NCBI RefSeq assembly: GCF_016741935.1
Contig: NZ_JAERRG010000020.1
Span: 124,001-188,000 of the forward strand
From: Streptomyces endocoffeicus
GTDB taxonomy: Bacteria > Actinomycetota > Actinomycetes > Streptomycetales > Streptomycetaceae
Direction: 5' to 3'
DNA length: 64,000 nucleotides
Below, piece after piece: positions 16,601 through 24,466 of the stretch. The position numbers were made by a program, and so were the translations under genes. Within the stretch, counting starts at the first letter, position 1; each line of letters begins with the position of its first letter. The notes under the pieces were generated by a model that had not been told where the DNA came from, did not search any database, and saw only the letters and a program-made list of their open reading frames with translations.

Positions 16601-18109
16601 GTGACGAGGGAACCCAACACCCGTCTTGCGGACCTGTTCGGCCTCGCCGGCTGGTCCAAGGGGGAGCTCGCGAGGCTCGTGAACCGGAAGGCGGCGGCCA
16701 TGGGCCATCCGCAGCTGGCGACCGACACCTCGCGGGTGCGGCGTTGGATCGACACCGGCGAGACGCCGCGCGATCCCGTGCCCAAGGTGCTGGCGGCCCT
16801 GTTCACCGAGCGCCTCGGTCGAGTCGTGACCATCGAGGATCTCGGGTTCGGACGAGGGGGGCGCGCGGGAAAGGGGCAGTCCGGCGACGGGCTGCTCTGG
16901 CCGCCCGAGTCCACGGCCGCGGTCCTCACCGAATTCACGGGAATGGACCTTATGTTCAACCGACGCGGCTTGGTGGGTGCGGGTGCCGCGCTCGCCGCGG
17001 GATCCGCCATCACCGGTGCCATGAGCGACTTTCTGCTCTCCGACCCCACCCTCGCCACCGACGCGCCCCGTACCGACAATCCCCTCTCCGTCGAGCCCGT
17101 GGGCTTCGACCGCTACGAGGCCGCCCCCGTGGGCTCCCAGGAGATCGACGCCCTGGAGACCTCGGTCGAGGTCTTCCGCGCCTGGGACGCGGCCCGCGGC
17201 GGCGGGCTCCAGCGCAAGGCCGTGGTGGGCCAGCTCAACGAGGTGGGCGGCATGCTCGCCTATCGCCACCCCGAGCACCTGCAGCGCAGACTGTGGGGGG
17301 TGGCGGCCAATCTGGCCGTCCTCGCCGGCTGGATGTCCCATGACGTCGGCCTGGAGCCGACCGCCCAGAAGTACTTCGTCATCGCCGCCCACGCGGCCCG
17401 AGAGGGCGGCGATCGGCCCCGGGCGGGCGAGGCGCTCTCCCGGGCCGCCCGGCAGATGGTGCACCTCGGCCGCCCGGACGACGCCCTGGAGCTGATGAGG
17501 CTGGCCAAATCCGGTGCGGGCGAGGCGGCGCTGCCGCGCACCCGGTCCATGTTCTGCACCATCGAGGCATGGGCGCAGGCGTCCAAGGGCCAGGGCCAGG
17601 CGGTGCGGCGCGCCCTGGGCGAGGCGGAGGAGCTCTTCGTCTCGGACCGGGACGACGGACCGGCGCCGAGCTGGATGCAGCTGTTCAACGAGGCCGATCT
17701 GCACGGCATGCAGGGGCTGGTCCACCGCACCCTGGCGGAGCACGAGCCGGGGGCGGCGGGGATCGCCCAGAGCCATGCCAAGAAGGCGCTGCGGATGCGG
17801 GAGGGCGGGCGCCAGCGGTCCCAGATCTTCGACCACATCTCCATCGCCTCGGCCTGTTTCCTCGGCGACGATCCCGAGCAGGCCGACCGCTATGCCCGGA
17901 TGGCGCTGCTGACGATCGAGCAGAACTCCTCGCACCGCACCTGGGACCGGCTGCGCGAGATGTACCGGCTCACCGGGCGGTACGGCACATCACCGGCGAT
18001 CCGGGAGCTGCGCGAGGAGATCCAGCAGGTGATGCCGAAGGGAGGCGCGGGGAAGGGCGGCCCGGGGCTGAAAGGGGCCGGCTCCATCGCCAAGAGCGCG
18101 GCCGTCTAG
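16601..18109 (+). CDS. NsdA/NsdB-like HTH-TPR regulator
   Basis: 502 aa, GTG start. The N-terminus GWSKGELARLVNRKAAAMG..TDTSRVRRWIDTGETPRDPVPK is the degenerate HTH of the NsdA family (negative regulators of differentiation and antibiotic production in S. coelicolor). MDLMFNRRGLVGAGAALAAGSAIT near residue 115 resembles a Tat-like or hydrophobic segment also seen in these proteins. The rest is TPR-like helices (for example MLAYRHPEHLQRRLWGVAANLAVLAG). It is probably cytoplasmic and acts by protein interaction. Whether it is the NsdA orthologue or a paralogue cannot be settled here. Coding-like repeats in another frame follow the stop codon. Confidence 0.8.
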   Translation: MTREPNTRLADLFGLAGWSKGELARLVNRKAAAMGHPQLATDTSRVRRWIDTGETPRDPVPKVLAALFTERLGRVVTIEDLGFGRGGRAGKGQSGDGLLWPPESTAAVLTEFTGMDLMFNRRGLVGAGAALAAGSAITGAMSDFLLSDPTLATDAPRTDNPLSVEPVGFDRYEAAPVGSQEIDALETSVEVFRAWDAARGGGLQRKAVVGQLNEVGGMLAYRHPEHLQRRLWGVAANLAVLAGWMSHDVGLEPTAQKYFVIAAHAAREGGDRPRAGEALSRAARQMVHLGRPDDALELMRLAKSGAGEAALPRTRSMFCTIEAWAQASKGQGQAVRRALGEAEELFVSDRDDGPAPSWMQLFNEADLHGMQGLVHRTLAEHEPGAAGIAQSHAKKALRMREGGRQRSQIFDHISIASACFLGDDPEQADRYARMALLTIEQNSSHRTWDRLREMYRLTGRYGTSPAIRELREEIQQVMPKGGAGKGGPGLKGAGSIAKSAAV

Positions 18110-18119
18110 CGACCGGGCC

Positions 18120-18224
18120 ACGCCGTACGAAGGGCACGACGAGGAGCCGTACGAAGGGCAGCACGCGGGGTCAACGCCGTACGAAGGGCCGACGCCTTAC
18201 GCGGGGTCAACGCCGTACGAGGGG
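18120..18224. repeat. Degenerate GTACGAAGGG repeats encoding TPYEG in one frame
   Basis: Four copies of (A)CGCCGTACGAAGGG-like sequence start near 18121, 18146, 18175 and 18211, with a larger unit (GCGGGGTCAACGCCGTACGA) repeated at about 18165 and 18201. Read in the frame starting at 18120 they give TPYEG, EPYEG, TPYEG, TPYAG and TPYEG. They sit in the 150-bp convergent gap between the NsdA/B-like and phosphatase genes. Confidence 0.6.
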
Positions 18225-18259
18225 ACGCTCACCGCGTCACGCCGACGCGGGGCGCCGCT

Positions 18260-19807
18260 TCATGCGCGGGCGTCGGTGACCCTGGCGATCAGCACACAGG
18301 CGTCGTTCTCGCGCGGCTCGTCGCCGAACGCCTCGGCCACCGTCCGTACGCACTCCTGTGCGCCATGGGCGGCGGTCAGCCGTGGTGTGAGCGCGAGCAG
18401 CCGCTCGGTGGCGCCCTCGGTGTCCCGGGCGAGCCGTCCGGTGTGCAGCACCAGCAGATCGCCCGGCTCCAGCCGCTCCTCGCACTGGGTGTACGCGGCG
18501 CCGGCCGTGGCGCCGAGCAGTACGCCGTCGGGAGAGCGCAGCGGGCGCCCCGTCCCGTCGCGGAACAGCAGCGGGGCGGGGTGTCCGGCCTGGGCCCACG
18601 CCAGGGTGCGGGTGCGCGGGTCGTACCGCGCGCAGACGGCGCCGACCAGCGCGGGCTGGGAGGAGACGGTGAGCAGCTGGTTGAGCCGCCCCATCAGCGC
18701 GCCGGGCTCGATCCCGGCCACCGCCATGCCGCGCACGGCGCCCAGCAGCATGGCCATGCCGCAGGTGGCGGTCACACCGTGGCCGGTGAGGCCGCCGACG
18801 CTCAGCAGGGTGTGGCCATCGGGGAGTTCGAGCGCGTCGTACCAGTCGCCGCCGATCTGGGCGCTGGACTCGGAGGGGAGGTAGTGGGCGGCGAGGTCGA
18901 GGGCGGCGTCGTCGGCCGATGGACCGGCGCCCGGGAAGCCGTCACGGGCCGGGAGCCGGAGGGAGCCGCGCCACGGCGGCAGCACGGCCTCCTGCACCTC
19001 TACCGCCAGCCGGCGCTCGGTCCGGGCGATCCGCCGCTGATGGCGCAGTGTGTCCCGGCTCTCGCGCACCGCCCGCTCGCTGCGGCGCAGCTCGCTCACA
19101 TCCCGGAGCACGGCCCACATGGAGGCGGTGCTGCCGTCGGTGTCCAGCACCGGCTCGCCCGCCATATGGACGGTGCGTACCACCTCGTCCTCGCGCACGA
19201 CGCGGAACTCGCCGTCGATGGGCTTTCCGTCCACCAGGCAGTCCGTGACCATCCCGGTCAGGATCGGCTGGTCCTCGGAGAAGACCCAGGAGGGCAGCTC
19301 GTCGAGGGTGAGCCCGCCGTCCCCGGGGTCGCGGCCGAAGATCCGGCAGAGCTCGTCGGACCAGGTCACCTCGTCGGTGAGGAGGTTCCACTCGGCGCTG
19401 CCGACCCGGCTCAGCAGCGAACCGCGGCCGGTGGGGGCGTGACCGGCGGCCTCGCTCCGGGCCGGGGCCCCGGCCGCCGCGTCGGCCTCCGGCTCGGCGG
19501 GATCGCCGGTCTCGACGGGATCGGCCGTCTCGGCGGACTCGACCGTCTCGGGGGCCTCGGCGGACAGTCCCTCGCGCAGCTCGCCCAGATGCCGGTCCAG
19601 ATCGTCCAGCTGGTGGACGGCGAGCTCGCACAGCGCGCGCTGCCAGCGCACCTGTGCGTCATCCGTGCCGCCCAGGTCCGCGACGGTGTCGCGGCGGACG
19701 GCGTCGAGCCCGCCGCGGAGCCGCTGGGTCTGCGAGATGAGGGCGTCCACCGTGTCACGCTGGGGAGGCGATGCGGCGGGATGGTCCGCGGAGCGGGGGG
19801 ACGGCAT
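18260..19807 (-). CDS. PAS-SpoIIE (PP2C-type) phosphatase with degenerate metal sites
   Basis: 515 aa from the ATG at 19807 (GGAG six bases upstream); a GTG at 19873 is also open but has no RBS. Residues of about 20-85 form a helical region, 85-125 are low-complexity acidic and Ala-rich sequence, 130-250 a PAS domain (SAEWNLLTDEVTWSDELCRIFG), 250-285 a coiled linker (SERAVRESRDTLRHQRRIA), and 285-515 the SpoIIE phosphatase. GGDWYDALELPDG keeps the first Asp, but the usual VGDxxGHG is VGGLTGHG and the usual TDGL is TGRL, so two metal-site aspartates are lost; the terminal D-D motif is ENDACVL. Catalysis may be impaired. Such proteins normally act on anti-anti-sigma factors. Confidence 0.85.
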   Translation of the reverse strand: MPSPRSADHPAASPPQRDTVDALISQTQRLRGGLDAVRRDTVADLGGTDDAQVRWQRALCELAVHQLDDLDRHLGELREGLSAEAPETVESAETADPVETGDPAEPEADAAAGAPARSEAAGHAPTGRGSLLSRVGSAEWNLLTDEVTWSDELCRIFGRDPGDGGLTLDELPSWVFSEDQPILTGMVTDCLVDGKPIDGEFRVVREDEVVRTVHMAGEPVLDTDGSTASMWAVLRDVSELRRSERAVRESRDTLRHQRRIARTERRLAVEVQEAVLPPWRGSLRLPARDGFPGAGPSADDAALDLAAHYLPSESSAQIGGDWYDALELPDGHTLLSVGGLTGHGVTATCGMAMLLGAVRGMAVAGIEPGALMGRLNQLLTVSSQPALVGAVCARYDPRTRTLAWAQAGHPAPLLFRDGTGRPLRSPDGVLLGATAGAAYTQCEERLEPGDLLVLHTGRLARDTEGATERLLALTPRLTAAHGAQECVRTVAEAFGDEPRENDACVLIARVTDARA

Positions 19808-20120
19808 GACGTTCTCCGATACGGGCGCGGCGCGGCCGGGTCTTGAGGGAGGGACCGGTAACGACTCTTGCACAGGCTGCGACGTCCCGTAAGCGGTTTG
19901 GCAATACCCGATCCGGTGGTGCTTGCGGCATATGCCGATGGCCTTCCGGGGACATGTCGGGCGGGAATCGGCGGAGGGCGCGATTCCGGGTAGGCTGCGG
20001 CGCTCGGGAGTCCCTCAGTCTCGCACCGTTCATCAGGCATACGGCGGCAGGACATCGGCAAGAATGCCGATCGACGGAAATCCCGTTGCCAGCGAACCTA
20101 TCGCACCGGATGCTGACCTC
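19808..20120. other. Divergent promoter region, phosphatase/HEAT-like gene
   Basis: A 313-bp gap between the minus-strand phosphatase and the plus-strand HEAT-like gene. An open frame runs through it from 19923 in phase with the HEAT-like gene, but its sequence is unlike the family. I see no convincing palindrome or RNA gene; it presumably holds both promoters. Confidence 0.5.
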
Positions 20121-21545
20121 ATGTTCGATCCAGACATAGCGCCCAGCGGCACCCTGCTCGGCCTCCTGCAGCGAGGCCGCGGCGACGGGACCCTGCACGC
20201 CCTCGCCGCGCCGCGGGCCGAGGCGCTCGCGGCACTGCACCACTGTGTGCTGCGCGACCCCCGCCGTGACTGGCAGGTCGAGAACCGCTCGCTCTATTAC
20301 GCCAGGCTCTGTCTGGACCTCGACGCCGGGCTCGACGAGATCGAACAGCATCTGTTCCACCCCGACGACCTGGTCAACGACGACGAGGAGCGCACCGGGC
20401 TCGCCCTCTCCGTCCTCGGCCACCTCGCCGCCTACGGCAGGTCCGACGCCCTGCGGCTGCTGCGCCGCTACGCCGCGGCCGGCAGCAACTGGGAATGGGC
20501 CCTGGACGAGCTGGCCCTGCGCGACGACGACACCGGGCTGCGCGGCCTCGCCCCCGCGATCCTCGCCCACTTCCCCCGGACCCCCGACGGCGACGCCGAA
20601 CTGGCCGCCGTGGTGCGCGGCGCCTACGAACCCCGGCCCTGGCGGCTGTGGGCCGACGATCCGGACCACGGGCCGCGGGTCCGCGCGGCGGCCGAGCGCG
20701 GCGCCTTCGACCGATGGCAGCGCCAGCTGCGGCCCTCGGGGCCGCGCCCCGGCTGGAGCGTGCACGACATCCTGCTGTGGGCCCAGCGGGAGCACGATCT
20801 GAAGCCGGACGCCCGCCGCCCCGACGCGGCCGCCCGCTGTCTGGCCGCCGTCGCCGGTCCCGAGGACCGGCCCGAGCTCCTCGCCGCCGCCGCGTCGGCC
20901 CCCGACGCCGCCCGCGCCGCGGCGCTGCGGCACCTCGCGGAGATCGGCGACCCCGAGGTGCTCGATCTGATCGAGGCCGCCGTGACCGAGCCGGACGCCT
21001 CACAGCTGGTCTCCCAGGCGGCCCTCTCCGCCTTCGAACGCATGCGCAGTATCGCCGCCCTCGACCGGGCCCGGGTCTGGGCCCACCGCCCCGACGCGCT
21101 CGGGGACGCGGCGGCCGCGATGCTGTCCTGCCGCGGTGGACACTATGACGCCCCGCTCGTGCTCGCCGCCCTCCGCCGCACGGTGCGGGCCGAGGGCCCG
21201 GACGCCCAGACCCTGTGGACGCTCGTCGACGGCGCCGGGCGCCTGACGATCTCCTGCGCCGCGCCCGTCCTGCGCCATATCTACCGGGAGACGGCCTCCT
21301 CCCACCTCCGCGGCCGCGCCGCCCGCGCGCTGGCCGCCACCGATCCGTCCTTCGCGGCGGGCTTCGCGGTCGAATGCCTCTGGGACTGCGAGGAGAGCAC
21401 CCGCGAAGTCGCCGCCCGCCACGCCGCCACCGCCGACGCCCGCGTCGTCGAGCAGCTCCGCCGGCTGGCCGCCGACCCGGCGGAGGAGGCCGAGGTCCAG
21501 ACGGCGGTCCGCAGCCGCATCGGACCCGAGACCCCGGGCTTCTGA
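20121..21545 (+). CDS. HEAT-repeat-like protein
   Basis: 474 aa from the ATG giving MFDPDIAPSGTLLGLLQRGRGDG, the start used by Streptomyces homologues I recognise; upstream in-frame sequence is discarded. The protein is almost all helical hairpins of about 30-35 residues with Ala/Leu/Asp-rich turns, for example AAALRHLAEIGDPEVLDLIEAAV and RGRAARALAATDPSFAAGFAVE, consistent with a HEAT/ARM-type solenoid. WDCEESTREVAARHAATADARVVEQL lies near the end. No catalytic motif, signal or membrane segment. Function is unknown; scaffolding is the usual guess. Confidence 0.75.
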   Translation: MFDPDIAPSGTLLGLLQRGRGDGTLHALAAPRAEALAALHHCVLRDPRRDWQVENRSLYYARLCLDLDAGLDEIEQHLFHPDDLVNDDEERTGLALSVLGHLAAYGRSDALRLLRRYAAAGSNWEWALDELALRDDDTGLRGLAPAILAHFPRTPDGDAELAAVVRGAYEPRPWRLWADDPDHGPRVRAAAERGAFDRWQRQLRPSGPRPGWSVHDILLWAQREHDLKPDARRPDAAARCLAAVAGPEDRPELLAAAASAPDAARAAALRHLAEIGDPEVLDLIEAAVTEPDASQLVSQAALSAFERMRSIAALDRARVWAHRPDALGDAAAAMLSCRGGHYDAPLVLAALRRTVRAEGPDAQTLWTLVDGAGRLTISCAAPVLRHIYRETASSHLRGRAARALAATDPSFAAGFAVECLWDCEESTREVAARHAATADARVVEQLRRLAADPAEEAEVQTAVRSRIGPETPGF

Positions 21546-21951
21546 CCCCTCCCCGGCCGCCTCCGACGTACGGCCCCGGGGGCAGGCGCCCCAGGACCCG
21601 GGGGGCAGGCGCCCCCCAAGGTGTCGGACGCGGGCACCTCCCATGTTGTCGGACGCAGGCAACTGTGCCGGACACAGGCAACCCTCGAGACGTCGGGCGC
21701 GTCTTTGCGAGCATGGGTGAGAGGCTCATCACCCTCCGTATCACCGCTCCGCCCCGAGCAGGGCGTTCGCAGCGACACATTCACGCCGGGTGACCGGCCG
21801 CCGATTCCAGCGGGTTCATACGGGTTTGCGGTGATCCCTCCAGGGCCCCGAGCGGGCCCTTCGGGGTGCGAGGGCCAACGCTCATGGGACGTTCTACGGC
21901 GCGAAACGTTCACGATGCCGGGGCCACCCTTCGTACGCCGACAACACCGGT
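21546..21951. other. Intergenic region with repeats upstream of the glycosyltransferase operon
   Basis: 406 bp without a credible gene. It holds two GC-rich hairpin-like copies of GGGGCAGGCGCCCC (about 21577-21620, probably terminators of the HEAT-like gene), then three 19-bp repeats (21622-21684), then the presumed promoter region. No RNA gene recognised. Confidence 0.55.
21622..21684. repeat. Three 19-bp direct repeats
   Basis: TGTCGGACGCGGGCACCTC (21622-21640), TGTCGGACGCAGGCAACTG (21647-21665) and TGCCGGACACAGGCAACCC (21666-21684). The last two are adjacent, the first is separated by 6 bp. They could be iterated binding sites or a small tandem expansion. Confidence 0.6.
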
Positions 21952-23118
21952 ATGCGTGTCGCCATCGTGACTGAATCCTTCCCACCCGACATCAACGGCG
22001 TCGCTCACTGCACGCTGCAGACCGCGGACCATCTCCACCGCCGTGGTCATCACCCCTTGGTCATCGCACCGGCGGGTCCCCCCGGCGGCTCACCGCCCGG
22101 CACGGCCGGCGGTCCACCCGAGAGCCAAGGGGAGATGGACCGGTCGCATCCGTACCCCGTCGTCCGTATCCCGTCCCTGCCCCTGCCCGGCTATCCGCAG
22201 GTGCGGGTCGCGCTGCCCAGCCGGAAGCTCGCGGCCGCGATCACCTCCCACGGCAGCGATGTCGTCCACCTCGCCAGCCCCTTCGTCCTGGGCGCGCGTG
22301 GGATGACGGCCGCGCTCCGGCTGCGGATACCCGCGGTGGCCGTCTACCAGACCGACCTGGGCTCCTACGCCCGCACCTACCTCGGCGCGGGCGAGAACGC
22401 GGCCTGGCGGCGCATCCGCGCCGTGCACACCGCCGCCGACCGCACCCTCGCCCCCTCCACCGCCGCCGCTCGCGACCTGGACGAGCACGGCGTGCCGCGG
22501 ATCCGACTGTGGCCGCGCGGGGTCGACACCGAACGCTTCCACCCCTCGCGCCGCGACCCGGAGCTGCGGCGCTCGTTCGCCCCCGGCGGTGAGCTGATCG
22601 TCGGATACATCGGCCGCCTCGCCCCGGAGAAGAACGTCGAGCTGCTCGCGCCGCTGAGCGAGCTCCCCGGCATCCAGGTGGTCGTGGTCGGGGACGGGCC
22701 GAGCGAGCCCGCGCTGCGGGCGGCCATGCCGAGGGCCCGTTTCCTCGGCCGCCGCACCGGCAACGACCTGGCCCGCGTCTTCGCCTCGCTGGACGTCTTC
22801 GCCCACACCGGGCCCCAGGAGACCTTCTGCCAGACCGTGCAGGAGGCCCAGGCCAGCGGCGTCCCGGTGATCGCGCCCGCGGCGGGCGGCCCGCTCGACC
22901 TCATCGACCACGGGCGCACCGGACTGCTGGTGCCGCCCGGGGACGCGACCGAGGTGACCGACGCCGTCTCGCTGCTCGCGGCCGACGCGAAGCTGCGCGC
23001 GGCGCTGGGCCACGCGGGCCGGGAGGCGGTCGAGGGCCGTACCTGGGCGGCGATCGGCGACCAGCTCATCGACCACTACACCGAGGTCCTGTCGGCCCGT
23101 ACGGCGGTCGCGGCATGA
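21952..23118 (+). CDS. GT4-family glycosyltransferase (mannosyltransferase-like)
   Basis: 388 aa, starting MRVAIVTESFPPDINGVAHC, the standard N-terminus of actinobacterial GDP-mannose-dependent PimB/MgtA-like enzymes. GT-B fold: the donor-binding half begins near IVGYIGRLAPEKNVELL and contains the EX7E motif in PQETFCQTVQEAQASGVPVIAP. The ATG has only a poor Shine-Dalgarno sequence upstream. Likely a retaining transferase acting at the inner membrane on a lipid or phospho-inositol acceptor. First gene of an operon with another GT4 and an SGNH hydrolase, which suggests a cell-envelope glycolipid or glycan role. Exact sugar unknown. Confidence 0.88.
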   Translation: MRVAIVTESFPPDINGVAHCTLQTADHLHRRGHHPLVIAPAGPPGGSPPGTAGGPPESQGEMDRSHPYPVVRIPSLPLPGYPQVRVALPSRKLAAAITSHGSDVVHLASPFVLGARGMTAALRLRIPAVAVYQTDLGSYARTYLGAGENAAWRRIRAVHTAADRTLAPSTAAARDLDEHGVPRIRLWPRGVDTERFHPSRRDPELRRSFAPGGELIVGYIGRLAPEKNVELLAPLSELPGIQVVVVGDGPSEPALRAAMPRARFLGRRTGNDLARVFASLDVFAHTGPQETFCQTVQEAQASGVPVIAPAAGGPLDLIDHGRTGLLVPPGDATEVTDAVSLLAADAKLRAALGHAGREAVEGRTWAAIGDQLIDHYTEVLSARTAVAA

Positions 23119-23158
23119 GCGCCGCACGCGCGGCCGCCGGGCCGCGGTGGACGGCGAT

Positions 23159-23183
23159 GCCCGCGCCTCTGCGCGGCGCGGGC
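23159..23183 (+). other. Small hairpin between the two glycosyltransferase genes
   Basis: GCCCGCGC (23159-23166) and GCGCGGGC (23176-23183) can pair with a 9-nt loop in the 91-bp gap between the two GT genes. It might attenuate transcription between them or be a chance GC-rich pairing. Confidence 0.3.
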
Positions 23184-23209
23184 GGAGAAGCGAACGAAGG
23201 GGTCACAGC

Positions 23210-24466
23210 ATGAGCGCCGTGGGCGGAGAGCAGAGCATGAGCGACGGCAAGGGGCTGCGCATCGTCCGGCTGGCCAACTTCGTCACCCCCGCCTCCGGCG
23301 GCCTCCGCACCGCGCTGCGCGAGCTCGGGGCCGGGTACCAGGCGGCCGGGCACGAGGCCGTGCTGGTGGTGCCGGGCGAGCGGGTCTCGGACGAGCACAC
23401 CCGGCAGGGGCGGGTGATCACGCTGCCCGGTCCGACCATCCCCGGCACCGGCGGCTACCGCGTCCTGGCCGACCGGCGGCGGCTGACCCGGCTGCTCGAC
23501 GCCCTCGCACCGGACCGGCTCGAGGTGTCGGACCGCACCTCCCTCCGCTGGACGGGGGAGTGGGCGCGGCGCGCCCGCGTACCGGCCGTGATGGTCTCCC
23601 ACGAGAGCGCGGACGCCGTGCTGCGCGCCTGGGGGGTGCCGGAGGCGTTCGCCGAGGGGGCCGCGGACCGGCTCAACCTCCGTACCGCGCGGGCCTACTC
23701 GCGGATCGTCTGCACCACCGAATGGGCGGCGCGCGAGTTCGTACGGATCGGCGCGCGGAATGTCCTACGCGCCCCGCTGGGCGTGGATCTCGGCCACTTC
23801 CACCCCTCCCACCACGACGCGGCGCTGCGGGACCACCACCGCGGCGAGGCGGCCGTGCTCATGGCCATGTGCTCGCGGCTGTCGCCCGAGAAGCGGCCGG
23901 GCCGGGCGCTCGACGCGCTCGCCGAGCTGCGGCGGCGCGGCGTCTCCGCGGCGCTCGTGGTCGCCGGGGACGGACCGCTCCGGCCGCGTCTGGAGGCCCG
24001 CGCCCGCGCCGAGGGGCTGCCGGCCGTCTTCCTCGGCCATGTGGCGGAGCGGGCGGGGCTCGCCGCCGTCCAGGCGAGCGCCGATGTGGTGCTGGCGCCG
24101 GGTCCGGCGGAGACCTTCGGCCTCGCGGCGCTGGAGGCGCTGGCCTGCGGTTCGCCCGTCGTCGTCAGCGCGCTCTCCGCGCTGCCGGACATCATCGGCG
24201 CGGCGGGCGAGACCGCCGCCGACAACGGAACGGCCTTCGCGGACGCCGTCGAGCGCGTCCTCGGCCGCTCCGAGCCCCTGCGCCGGGCGGCGGCCCGGGC
24301 GCGGGCCGAGCGCTACGGCTGGCCCGCGGCGGTCGCCTCCTTCCTGGCCGCCCATGACGCGTCCACCGAGGGCGTCCGGTGCGCCGACGGCGGCCGGCTC
24401 CCGGCCGCCGCGCTCCCGGCCGCTCCGGGGGTCTCCGCGCCCCGGGCCGTCGGCGGTGTGCGGTGA
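23210..24466 (+). CDS. GT4-family glycosyltransferase, second of operon
   Basis: 418 aa from the ATG at 23210 (GAAGGGG upstream); the frame is open from 23147 but that part has no RBS. N-terminal half: RIVRLANFVTPASGGLRTALRELGAGY. C-terminal half: MAMCSRLSPEKRPGRALDAL, VVAGDGPLRPRLEARA and the EX7E motif GPAETFGLAALEALACGSPVV. The tail of about 30 residues is Ala/Pro-rich. Similar in layout to the preceding gene but not a recent duplicate. Its stop overlaps the GTG of the SGNH hydrolase gene (GTGA), indicating coupled expression. Confidence 0.88.
   Translation: MSAVGGEQSMSDGKGLRIVRLANFVTPASGGLRTALRELGAGYQAAGHEAVLVVPGERVSDEHTRQGRVITLPGPTIPGTGGYRVLADRRRLTRLLDALAPDRLEVSDRTSLRWTGEWARRARVPAVMVSHESADAVLRAWGVPEAFAEGAADRLNLRTARAYSRIVCTTEWAAREFVRIGARNVLRAPLGVDLGHFHPSHHDAALRDHHRGEAAVLMAMCSRLSPEKRPGRALDALAELRRRGVSAALVVAGDGPLRPRLEARARAEGLPAVFLGHVAERAGLAAVQASADVVLAPGPAETFGLAALEALACGSPVVVSALSALPDIIGAAGETAADNGTAFADAVERVLGRSEPLRRAAARARAERYGWPAAVASFLAAHDASTEGVRCADGGRLPAAALPAAPGVSAPRAVGGVR

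Noticed and set aside
18276..18884. Plus-strand 202-codon frame downstream of the TPYEG repeats
   Set aside because: It is antisense to the SpoIIE phosphatase domain and lacks an RBS; only the repeat segment itself is reported.
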